In this document: positions 8,831 through 15,978 of the stretch, in pieces | How the letters are laid out: each line of letters opens with the position of its first letter | Position numbering within the stretch: the stretch's first letter is position 1 | Origin: Dehalococcoidia bacterium UBA1141 | GTDB lineage: Bacteria; Chloroflexota; Dehalococcoidia; Lucifugimonadales; UBA3495 | Direction: 5' to 3' | Length of the DNA: 23,954 bases | Assembly (NCBI GenBank): GCA_002311385.1 | Contig: DCAE01000103.1 | Coordinates: 90,666-114,619, forward strand | Made by a program: the position numbers and the translations under genes | Notes under the pieces: model-generated | Seen by the model: only the letters and a program-made list of their open reading frames with translations | Told to the model about the DNA's origin: nothing | Databases searched by the model: none

Positions 8831-8864
8831 AATCAATGTTCACCATGACAGGTGATCGTTGATT
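8831..8864 (-). promoter_or_regulatory. Intercistronic hairpin between the two acyl-CoA dehydrogenase genes
   Basis: Arms 8831-8844 and 8851-8864 match at 12 of 14 positions around the 6-base loop ATGACA. It fills much of the 64-base gap. A second pairing between AGCAATC (8829-8835) and GATTGCT (8868-8874) is possible, so the RNA could adopt alternative folds. A role in mRNA processing or differential expression of the two subunits is inferred, not shown. Confidence 0.45.
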
Positions 8865-8875
8865 ACCGATTGCTT

Positions 8876-10108
8876 TTAAGCCAGCGCGCCCGCTTTCTCT
8901 TTAACCTCACGACCAATGCCGATGCGCCGGGCCATGATTACCTTCTGGATGTCGGTGGTGCCGCCGGGATGGAGCGCGATAAGCGCAGACCGCATGTAGG
9001 CTTCCACATGTCCCTCTCCGGCGCCCAGTTCCGGGTCGTAAGTCATCGCCGCAGGGCCCAGGATATCCAGGATAGCCGTCGCTTGACGCAAGCCCGATTG
9101 TTTCCGGAAGTAAGATGCTTGGGGGCCTTCATAGGTAATGTTGGCGCCGCTGTGGCGCATCCAATAATTCCTGAGGTTGAAGAGCCGGGTGATTTCCGCC
9201 TCGATATATATATCCACCAGGCGGTCACGAACCTCGGGGTCCTTGGACATGGGCTGGCCCCGGCGTTGGGTGGTCTGGCAGTATTCAAACATCCGGTCCA
9301 CCAACCAGTTTCGGGAGATGCGGCCCCCGGTGCCATGCTCCAATTCAAGGTGGGTCGTAGCTACTTTCCAACCTTGGTTCTCTCCACCTATCAGGTTGAA
9401 GGCTGGAACTCTGACATTGTCGAAGAACACAGTGTTCTTCACGCCCGAGCCAGCACCGGATTCGCCGCCGGAAATCAGCAGGTCCATGGGTTGGATGGTT
9501 ATTCCGGGCAAATCGGCCTTAATCATGAACCAACCCAGGTTTTCGTGGCGCTTGGCCTCTGTGTCAGTGACGGTTATGGTCCACATGTAATCGCAACCCA
9601 GACCGCTGCCAACAAAGACCTTCTGACCGTTGATAACATAGTCGTCGCCGTCGCGAATAGCCGTGGTCTTGACGTTGGCCAGGTCGGAGCCGGCTTCGGG
9701 CTCGGATAGCAGTTGCCAGGTGCGTACTTCACCCCGGAAGATTAGTTTCAGGAAAAACTGTTTCTGCTCTTCGGAGCCCCAGACCAGGATCGAAGCGCCG
9801 CCCAGCTTCCCGCCCGAGTCGTAATAGGGGGGCAACGTCATGCCGACATTGTCAATCTCTTCTTCAATAATCACGGAGTAATCCAATGACAGACCGCCGC
9901 CGCCGTATTCCACCGGAGCCGTGGGCCAGAGCCAGCCTTTTTCGCCGAGTCTGCGGCCTAGGTCCCGCCGCAATTCGTACTGCTCGGTGGTTAGGTCGAT
10001 CGGATCGGCCGGGTGAACGATACCGGAAGGGAGATTCTCCGCCAGCCAGGCACGGACCTCCAAGCGAAACTTTTCCTGCTCTCCCGTATAGGTGGGTTCA
10101 AAGTCCAT
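8876..10108 (-). CDS. Acyl-CoA dehydrogenase
   Basis: A 410-residue flavin-dependent acyl-CoA dehydrogenase: N-terminal helices (MDFEPTYTGEQEKFRLEVRA), WLWPTAPVEYGGGGLSLDYS, the flavin/substrate signature LLSEPEAGSDLANVKT, the middle beta domain (VINGQKVFVGSG) and a C-terminal helical domain ending in HPGGTTDIQKVIMARRIG (from His380). The last motif corresponds to the FAD-contacting YEGTxxIQ loop, but the position of the Glu that serves as catalytic base in many members is Gly. The open frame extends upstream to 10192, but ATG 10108 has GGAGG six bases upstream and fits the family. It is the middle gene of a leftward deacylase-dehydrogenase-dehydrogenase run, 139 bases after the first and 64 before the last. 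Probably the main flavin-binding subunit; acyl-CoA substrate unknown. Confidence 0.93.
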   Translation of the reverse strand: MDFEPTYTGEQEKFRLEVRAWLAENLPSGIVHPADPIDLTTEQYELRRDLGRRLGEKGWLWPTAPVEYGGGGLSLDYSVIIEEEIDNVGMTLPPYYDSGGKLGGASILVWGSEEQKQFFLKLIFRGEVRTWQLLSEPEAGSDLANVKTTAIRDGDDYVINGQKVFVGSGLGCDYMWTITVTDTEAKRHENLGWFMIKADLPGITIQPMDLLISGGESGAGSGVKNTVFFDNVRVPAFNLIGGENQGWKVATTHLELEHGTGGRISRNWLVDRMFEYCQTTQRRGQPMSKDPEVRDRLVDIYIEAEITRLFNLRNYWMRHSGANITYEGPQASYFRKQSGLRQATAILDILGPAAMTYDPELGAGEGHVEAYMRSALIALHPGGTTDIQKVIMARRIGIGREVKEKAGALA

Positions 10109-10247
10109 GTTTTTCCTCCGAGGGGAATTAGCTGTCAGCCGTCGGGTTTTTAGAAGGCTTGTAGTAGTGGGCAGTAATGGATTATGCCCCATAGGGACAT
10201 AGGGCGCAACTCAAGTGCAGACGAAGCCCAAAGCCGAAAGCTATCGA

Positions 10248-11807
10248 TTACTGGCTCCGCAAGGCGCGTCCCGGCAAGGCGCCGGTATGGACGCCGTTGT
10301 CCACCACCAACTTGCCGTTGATTATCACGTAGTCTATGCCCTCGGGATATTGCTTGGGGTCTTCAAATGTAGCTTTGGCGGCCACCCGGTCGGGGTTAAA
10401 AACCACTATGTCTGCCTTCATCCCGTCCCGCAAGATACCCCGGTCCTTCAACCCCAGCCTTTGGGCAGGCATGGAGGTCATTTTCCGCACCGCATCTTCC
10501 ATCCTCAATATCCCCTCTTCACGGACGAACTGGCCTAGGATGTAGGGGAAGGTGCCGTAGGTGCGGGGATTGGGCATTTCTCCCGTGAGAATCCCGTCGG
10601 AACCAACCATCTGAGCCGGATGCTGAGCAATGACCCGGATGTTGTCCGGGTTGCCGGTGCGGGCCACGAAAGCAACATCCAGGTTCTCCTCTATTAGAAA
10701 ATCGCATATCGTGTCCGCCATGGGCGTGCCCTTAGCTTTGGCTAGCTCGGTCAGGGAGCGGCCCTCCCACTCCTTGTTCTTGTCGGACCCAACGTGGCTA
10801 AAGATGTAGTGGTCCAATGTCAAACCCCACATGGGATTCACCGCATCGCCAATCTGCTCCCTCACGTTGCGGTCCTGTAGCCTCTGGAGCAGGGCTGAAG
10901 GACCACCGGCGTGGACCCAATAAGGAAGCAGGGAGTGCAAAACCGTGCTAGCGGCGGCGTAGGGGTACTGGTCGAAGGTCACGTCGATTCCTTCGTTTCT
11001 TCCTTCGTCCACCAAGTCCAGCATCTGCTCGCCCATGCCATCCACCGGGTTGTGGTAGTGGGATATGTGCACAGGCACACCCGAACGGCGACCGATGGTG
11101 ACCGCTTCCCGGAATGGGTCCAAGAGTTTGTCGCCCAGGGTGTAACGGGCATGAGTCATGTAGATTCCGCCTAGGTCTTTCACAGCATCGCAGACCGCAA
11201 CCAACTCGTCGGTGTCGCTGTAGGCTCCGGGAGGATAGGTCAAGCCGGTGGTGAACCCGAACGCCCCGTCCCGCATTCCTTGAATGGCCAACTCCCGCAT
11301 TCGGTCAACCTCGGCTTGGGTTGCAAGTCTATCTTCCCAGCCCATGGCCTCGATTCGTATCGCAGCATGGGGCACCATGTAGGCGACGTTGCATGCCACC
11401 TTGTCATCAAACAGTTCCAAGAATTCTTTTACGTTGCTCCACCTGACTCCGGGTGGCGGTGTGCCATTTATCGCCGCCAAGTAGGTTAGCAATTGTTCCA
11501 ACTTGGGCGGAGACAAGGGCGCATAGGACAAACCGTCCAGACCCAATAGCTCTGTGGTTACACCCTGCCGGACTTTGGCCTCATTCCGTGGGTCGTTCAG
11601 CATCATTAGTTCAGAGTGGGAGTGCATGTCAATGAATCCGGGGCAGACCACATACTGGCTAGCCTCGATGATTCGCGACGCTTGGATTGCGGATGAATCC
11701 CCTCGCATTATGCTGGCCTGGTCTCCTTCCACACCGACGCTGGCCCGAAACCAGGTCTGGCCAGTACCGTCAACCACCCGAGCATCTTTAAGCAGTAAAT
11801 CCAGCAT
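10248..11807 (-). CDS. N-acyl-D-amino-acid deacylase-like amidohydrolase
   Basis: A 519-residue zinc amidohydrolase of the D-aminoacylase family, which hydrolyses N-acyl-D-amino acids. Metal-site residues are visible: His62 and His64 in DMHSHSE, His219 in YMTHARY, His250 in HISHYHN, and the catalytic Asp404 in VGSDGILTG. Where classical D-aminoacylases have a metal-bridging Cys in a GNCG segment, this protein has VTTELLGLDGLSYAP (83-97), so the ligand set differs and the substrate may not be a plain N-acyl-D-amino acid. The composite beta domain is formed from both ends (LKDARVVDGTG and KADIVVFNPDRV). ATG 11807 follows an ideal AGGAGG four bases upstream. It is the first gene of the leftward operon and divergent from the cysteine desulfurase, so the promoter lies in 11808-12050; TACAAT read leftward at 11879-11874 is a weak -10 candidate. 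Confidence 0.9.
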   Translation of the reverse strand: MLDLLLKDARVVDGTGQTWFRASVGVEGDQASIMRGDSSAIQASRIIEASQYVVCPGFIDMHSHSELMMLNDPRNEAKVRQGVTTELLGLDGLSYAPLSPPKLEQLLTYLAAINGTPPPGVRWSNVKEFLELFDDKVACNVAYMVPHAAIRIEAMGWEDRLATQAEVDRMRELAIQGMRDGAFGFTTGLTYPPGAYSDTDELVAVCDAVKDLGGIYMTHARYTLGDKLLDPFREAVTIGRRSGVPVHISHYHNPVDGMGEQMLDLVDEGRNEGIDVTFDQYPYAAASTVLHSLLPYWVHAGGPSALLQRLQDRNVREQIGDAVNPMWGLTLDHYIFSHVGSDKNKEWEGRSLTELAKAKGTPMADTICDFLIEENLDVAFVARTGNPDNIRVIAQHPAQMVGSDGILTGEMPNPRTYGTFPYILGQFVREEGILRMEDAVRKMTSMPAQRLGLKDRGILRDGMKADIVVFNPDRVAAKATFEDPKQYPEGIDYVIINGKLVVDNGVHTGALPGRALRSQ

Positions 11808-12050
11808 TGGTCCTCCTAAAATTTTATGCGTGGTATCCGGCCGAGTGGTGTTGGCATTGACTCAAGCTTGTCCATTGTAGGCTCAAAATCGCCACAAAAT
11901 TAACATACATCTTTGCAAATCACAAACACACTATTGTGGCTTGGCCGTGTCTTGCCAGGCGCACCCGTTGCGGCTAACATTGGTGAGCCCTAAGGGAATC
12001 CAGATCTGCTACTAATTAGCCTTGATAAACAATAATTGGACTGATAACCC
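11808..12050. promoter_or_regulatory. Divergent promoter region
   Basis: A 243-base AT-rich gap between the divergently read deacylase (leftward) and cysteine desulfurase (rightward). It must hold both start signals. I see a TACAAT-like -10 on the minus strand at 11879-11874, but no well-spaced -35 for it, and no unambiguous pair for the rightward gene. No other gene is present. Confidence 0.4.
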
Positions 12051-13199
12051 ATGGAACCAATCTACTTGGACTACAATGCCACAACCCCCATCGACCCTCA
12101 AGTTGCCGAAGCGATGCTGCCTTTCGTTCACCAGCACTATGGCAACCCATCCAGCAGCCACCCCTTGGGCGTTATTGCCCACGCCGCTGTAGAAGAAGCC
12201 AGGGACCGGATCGCAAAGATGCTTGGTTGTCAGCCGCAAGAGGTGGTCTTCACCAGCGGTGGCACCGAGGCCAACAACTACGCCATCAAAGGCGTGGCTG
12301 GCGCTTACTCGGCCCAGGGCAACCACATCATCACGTCATCGGTTGAGCATCCAGCCGTGATAGAGGTATGCCGCTTTCTGGAAGAGAAGGGCAAAAGGGT
12401 AACCTACCTGCCCGCTGACCGGTTCGGTTATCTTGACCCCCAACAAGTGTCCGACGCCATCACGGACCAAACCGTGCTGGTCACGGTCATGCACGCCAAC
12501 AACGAGGTCGGCACGTTGGAACCCATCCGGGAGATTGCCGAGATTGCTCACCAACGGGGCGTGCTGGTCCACGCCGATTGCGCCCAGTCCATCGGCAAGA
12601 TTCCCGTAGATGTTGACCACTTGGGAGTTGATTTGCTCACCGTGGCTGGCCATAAACTCTACGCTCCCAAGGGTATTGGCGTCCTATACGTCAGAACCGG
12701 CGTGCGACTGGAGAAACTGATTCACGGGGCCAACCACGAAATGAACTGGCGCGCAGGCACCGAAAACGTTATCGAAATCGTTGGCTTGGGTAAGGCTTGC
12801 CAGTTGATTCACGAAAATCTTCCCGAATATCAGAGCCACATGACCAGGATGCGGGATCAGTTGGAATCCGGCTTATTGGACCGCTTCCCCGACTCCAGAC
12901 TGAACGGCCACCCTGAAAACCGCCTGCCCAACACTTCCAGTATCAGCTTCAAGAACCTTGAAGCGAACCGAATCTTGGACGGTCTCACCAGCGTGGCGGC
13001 TTCCGCTGGCGCTGCGTGTCACAGTGACCGCGTAGAGGTATCAAGTGTTTTGGAAGCCATGAATGTGCCCATGGAATACGCCATGGGAACCATTCGCTTC
13101 TCTGTGGGCCGGTTCACCACCAGTAGCGAAATCGAACTTGCCACGGCGGAGATTAGCAAAGTAATTAACGAGTTGACGCTGGCCCATACTACCAATTAA
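12051..13199 (+). CDS. Cysteine desulfurase (NifS/IscS family)
   Basis: A fold-type I PLP enzyme that takes sulfur from cysteine as an enzyme persulfide for Fe-S clusters and other thio-cofactors; 382 residues. Family features are YLDYNATTPIDPQV at the N-terminus, FTSGGTEANNYAIKG, His100 in SSVEHPAV (stacks on PLP), HANNEVGTLEPI, Lys202 in AGHKLYAPKG (Schiff base), RAGTENV, and Cys323 in SAGAACHSD as the persulfide-forming residue. The Cys segment is short, as in NifS-type enzymes. No Fe-S scaffold, SufE or tRNA thiolation gene lies beside it, so the sulfur acceptor cannot be inferred; selenocysteine lyase activity is an alternative. ATG 12051 lacks a good Shine-Dalgarno. It is first in a rightward series with the VOC and ThDP genes. 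Confidence 0.93.
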   Translation: MEPIYLDYNATTPIDPQVAEAMLPFVHQHYGNPSSSHPLGVIAHAAVEEARDRIAKMLGCQPQEVVFTSGGTEANNYAIKGVAGAYSAQGNHIITSSVEHPAVIEVCRFLEEKGKRVTYLPADRFGYLDPQQVSDAITDQTVLVTVMHANNEVGTLEPIREIAEIAHQRGVLVHADCAQSIGKIPVDVDHLGVDLLTVAGHKLYAPKGIGVLYVRTGVRLEKLIHGANHEMNWRAGTENVIEIVGLGKACQLIHENLPEYQSHMTRMRDQLESGLLDRFPDSRLNGHPENRLPNTSSISFKNLEANRILDGLTSVAASAGAACHSDRVEVSSVLEAMNVPMEYAMGTIRFSVGRFTTSSEIELATAEISKVINELTLAHTTN

Positions 13200-13279
13200 G
13201 GCTGGCTCATTCGGGAGTCACAATCACCGGGCCACAATCAATAAAAGATAACCCTATTAAGAATGTGAGGAAAACAATC

Positions 13280-13687
13280 GTGGGAACAGTAGGCATAGAC
13301 CATATCGCTATCCCCACCGCCGATGCGGAGCGCCTAATCAAGTTTTACAAGATGCTTGGATTTACCATCAATGATGAAGCCGAGTGGCGGGCCGGAGAGG
13401 CCAGGATATTCTCTATCCAGGTTGGTGATTCAAAAGTCAATGTCCACCCCGAGGGCTTCACCGCAGATTTGCGCGGACCCACAGCCATGCCGGGATGCGG
13501 TGATATTTGCTTCGTATGGGACGGAACGGCCGACGACTGCAAGGATTGGCTGGAAGGCTTGGGGGTGGAGATTATCCGCGGACCTGGGCCTCGCAAAGGG
13601 GCTAAGGCCGGAGGTACTCTACCTGCGGTAAGCATGTACGCTCGGGACCCCGACGAAAACCTGCTGGAGTGGATGGTCTATCTGTAA
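13280..13687 (+). CDS. VOC-superfamily protein (glyoxalase/dioxygenase fold)
   Basis: A single-module vicinal-oxygen-chelate protein of about 135 residues. Two beta-alpha-beta-beta-beta units are seen, beginning with VGIDHIAIPTAD (4-15) and GCGDICFVWDG (72-82). Likely metal ligands are His8, His56 in KVNVHPEG and Glu130 in NLLEWMVYL. The closing RDPDENLLEW pattern and the KVNVHPEG block resemble the small VOC proteins often labelled virulence protein, whose reaction is unknown. GTG 13280 is preferred because GAGG precedes it; the frame also opens at GTG 13265, which has no ribosome binding site. It lies about 80 bases after the desulfurase and 146 before the ThDP enzyme. Confidence 0.85.
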   Translation: MGTVGIDHIAIPTADAERLIKFYKMLGFTINDEAEWRAGEARIFSIQVGDSKVNVHPEGFTADLRGPTAMPGCGDICFVWDGTADDCKDWLEGLGVEIIRGPGPRKGAKAGGTLPAVSMYARDPDENLLEWMVYL

Positions 13688-13755
13688 GGCTAGCAAACAG
13701 CGTTCACAACCCAGTTTGATTCAAGATCTGCGTAATAATCAAAAGCCCGTCCTGC

Positions 13756-13806
13756 AGGCTTACCTGCCAAAAGGGCTTACGCGCCAAAAGGGCTTACCTG
13801 GCAAAA
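13756..13806. repeat. Three tandem 17-bp repeats upstream of the ThDP enzyme gene
   Basis: AGGCTTACCTGCCAAAA (13756-13772), GGGCTTACGCGCCAAAA (13773-13789) and GGGCTTACCTGGCAAAA (13790-13806) are consecutive. The first overlaps a small hairpin GCAGG-CTTA-CCTGC. The array ends 27 bases before the ATG of the ThDP gene, within its likely leader, so it could affect expression; that is inference. Confidence 0.8.
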
Positions 13807-13833
13807 AAGGAATCAACTCAAGAAGGAATAGAC

Positions 13834-15507
13834 ATGCCATCAATGTCTGGGAAGCAAGCCTTGGCCCAAATGCTGGTTGCCGAAGGGGTTGAGTACATAT
13901 TCGGGAACCCCGGCACCAGCGAAACACCGTTTTTGGATGTGCTGCAAGACTACCCGCAACTGCGGTACATCCAGGCGCTCCAGGAAGGGACAGCGGTGGG
14001 CATGGCCGACGGATACGCCCGGGCCACCGGAAGACCTTCCTTCGCCAACATACATATTGCAGGGGGATTGGCCAACGGCCTAAGCGCCTTGTACAACGCC
14101 CACCGGGGCGGCACCCCAATGATTCTCACGGCGGGAAACTCGGATACTCGCATGCACTTGGCCGACCCGGTCCTCTCCGGTGATTTAGTCCAAATGACGG
14201 CCCAATACACCAAGTGGAGCACGGAGATATTGCATGCCTCGGACGTGCCGATTGCGGTGCGGCGGGCATTCAAGGAGGCCAAGACGCCACCCACCGGGCC
14301 GGTTTTCTTGTCATTCCCTTGGGACACCATGGATGACGTGTCGGACGTGGAAATTGCCCCTTCTTCCACCGGTTTCTATCGTATTCGCCCCGACACCGAT
14401 GCCATCGCCAGTGCGTCGAAGCTGCTGTCCCAAGCCGATAACCCGGTCATCGTGGTTGGCGACAGGGTGGCCCAATCGGACGCTGTGTCTCGGGTTGTCA
14501 GCTTAGCAGAGCGATTGGGGGCCAAGGTCTACGCTTCAGCCTATACGGAGGTCAACTTTCCCACCAGCCATCCCTTATATGCAGGAATCCTGAACCTGAA
14601 CAATCCGACCACCGCAGGACAACTTGCCGTAGCCGACGTCGTTCTGGCCATAGGCGCAAACGTGTTCAACTCGTTCCTGTACGTGGACACCCCGTTCTTG
14701 GCTCCTGCTACGAAGCTGATTCACTTGGACAGCAGCTACCAAGAGGTGGAAAAGATTTACGCCACGGAGGTGGGGATTCTGGCCGACCCAGGCGAGGGGG
14801 CAGCAGAACTCACCGACGCTTTGGGCCAAGACATGTCCGCATCGGCCAAAGAAGCGGCCGCCACCCGGGCCGCCAAATACGCCGATGAACGCCGCCAATC
14901 CGACGAGCGATACCAGGAGCGGTTGAAGGGCCTTATGGGGCGCCGCCCCATGGCTGTTGAGGAAATGATGAAGGAATTGGCCCAAGCTTCACCGCCCGAC
15001 GTGATAATCGCGGACGAAGCGATAACATCCAGGCCAGCACTGAACAGAGCATTCAGCTTCGATGAGCCAGGCAGTTTCTACGGCATCCAAGGCGGATCGT
15101 TGGGTTGGGCCATGCCGGGAGCGCTGGGAGTGAAGCTGGCCAACCCTGACAAACCGGTGTTGGCCGTAGTGGGCGACGGTGCGTCTCTTTACACGATACA
15201 AGCTTTATGGACTGCCGCTCGGTACAACATTCCCGTGGTTTACGCCATCTGCAACAACCAGGCTTACAGAATCCTGAAAGTGAATATGGACATCTACCTG
15301 CAGCGGATGCTGGAGGACAAGGAACGTTCCAGCGACTACGTTGGCATGAACTTCGAAAACCCGTTAAATATCTCGGCCATAGCCCAAGGCATGGGTGTGT
15401 CCGGAGAGAAGATAGAGGACCCCAAAGAACTGGGTCCAGCGGTGCGCCAGGCCTTCGAAAGCGGGAAACCGGCATTAATCGACGTAAGTATCGACGGGTC
15501 TCTATAA
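13834..15507 (+). CDS. ThDP-dependent enzyme, benzoylformate decarboxylase-like
   Basis: A 557-residue thiamine diphosphate enzyme with the usual three domains. The N-terminal domain has FGNPGTSETPFLD (23-35) and the cofactor-activating Glu51 in QEGTAVGMADGYA. A central domain spans about 190-335. The C-terminal domain has the ThDP/Mg motif GDGASLY (447-453) through NNQAYRI (474-480). It is closest in pattern to MdlC, which decarboxylates benzoylformate: His74 (INLH in MdlC) is kept, but the active-site Ser is Thr28 and the catalytic His of the central domain aligns with Phe281. A different 2-oxo acid or carboligation reaction is therefore likely. AAGGA precedes ATG 13834. A hairpin begins directly after the stop. 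Confidence 0.9.
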   Translation: MPSMSGKQALAQMLVAEGVEYIFGNPGTSETPFLDVLQDYPQLRYIQALQEGTAVGMADGYARATGRPSFANIHIAGGLANGLSALYNAHRGGTPMILTAGNSDTRMHLADPVLSGDLVQMTAQYTKWSTEILHASDVPIAVRRAFKEAKTPPTGPVFLSFPWDTMDDVSDVEIAPSSTGFYRIRPDTDAIASASKLLSQADNPVIVVGDRVAQSDAVSRVVSLAERLGAKVYASAYTEVNFPTSHPLYAGILNLNNPTTAGQLAVADVVLAIGANVFNSFLYVDTPFLAPATKLIHLDSSYQEVEKIYATEVGILADPGEGAAELTDALGQDMSASAKEAAATRAAKYADERRQSDERYQERLKGLMGRRPMAVEEMMKELAQASPPDVIIADEAITSRPALNRAFSFDEPGSFYGIQGGSLGWAMPGALGVKLANPDKPVLAVVGDGASLYTIQALWTAARYNIPVVYAICNNQAYRILKVNMDIYLQRMLEDKERSSDYVGMNFENPLNISAIAQGMGVSGEKIEDPKELGPAVRQAFESGKPALIDVSIDGSL

Positions 15508-15570
15508 AACAGGATGAGATGAAACTGACCGGCGCTAACTACGGTTCCTCAAGGGTCAGTTTCACCTGTT
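15508..15570 (+). terminator. Long hairpin directly after the ThDP enzyme gene
   Basis: AACAGG (15508-15513) and TGAAACTGACC (15520-15530) together pair with one uninterrupted right arm at 15554-15570, giving a 17-bp stem with a 6-base bulge and a 23-base loop. It starts at the base after the stop codon. No T-run follows, so it may be an mRNA 3'-end or processing structure rather than a classical intrinsic terminator. Confidence 0.5.
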
Positions 15571-15891
15571 CTTCGACTCGCCAGGCTGTGAGAAATGGGC
15601 CAAGCCATTGCTCTGGGTACCCTGAGATACCCTAATTTCAGGAGACCAATCGGAGGAAGTGGATGCTAGTTATATCGACCTGGCAGTCTACGAATTTCGT
15701 CAACATTGGACCTAATCGATTCGCACATCTGGCAGTAGTGGGTTCAAATGCGTGCATAGGCGGATACAGATTGCATTACGTCCGGTAATATAACCTGGGC
15801 GATTTAACGGGTTGGGTGGATGAAATCGATACATAGGATACCTAAACGCTCTTTTGTCGAATGAGATGTTACCGATTTCAGAAGTCCCAAT
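15571..15891. other. Spacer before the tubulin-like operon, mostly without recognisable features
   Basis: About 320 bases with no gene of recognisable family on either strand. It contains two short hairpins (AATGG-GCCAAG-CCATT near 15594-15610; GGGTA/TACCC near 15617-15634) and one small open frame with a good ribosome binding site, listed separately. GGTTCAAAT near 15741 recalls a tRNA T-loop, but no arms pair around it. Confidence 0.5.
15663..15788 (+). CDS. Possible small protein of 41 residues
   Basis: ATG 15663 is preceded by GGAGG with six bases of spacing (GGAGGAAGTGGATG), as good a site as any in the window, and opens a 41-residue frame ending at TAA 15788. The product starts MLVISTWQSTNFVNIGP and ends GGYRLHYVR. 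It has no signal peptide, membrane helix or family match that I can see. Frames of this length occur by chance, so the call rests on the ribosome binding site alone. Confidence 0.25.
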   Translation: MLVISTWQSTNFVNIGPNRFAHLAVVGSNACIGGYRLHYVR

Positions 15892-15919
15892 TTGACAGAT
15901 AACCGGATAATGATATAAA
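15892..15919 (+). promoter_or_regulatory. Near-consensus sigma-70-type promoter of the tubulin-like operon
   Basis: TTGACA (15892-15897) and TATAAA (15914-15919) are separated by 16 bases, placing the transcript start near 15926 and giving a leader of about 53 bases to ATG 15979. An inverted repeat GATAAT (15906-15911) / ATTATC (15919-15924) flanks the -10 element and could be an operator. This is the clearest promoter in the window. Confidence 0.7.
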
Positions 15920-15978
15920 TTATCAACTTGTATAGTCGGGATGATTGTGTGGAGGTGTACCTATTATCAGGAGGCTCC

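Noticed and set aside
13756..13806. CRISPR-like array
   Set aside because: The 17-bp units abut directly with no spacers, and no cas gene is present; the same applies to the other tandem arrays.
15738..15756. tRNA T-loop-like sequence GGTTCAAAT
   Set aside because: The flanking bases do not form a T-stem, and no acceptor, D or anticodon arm can be drawn around it on either strand.
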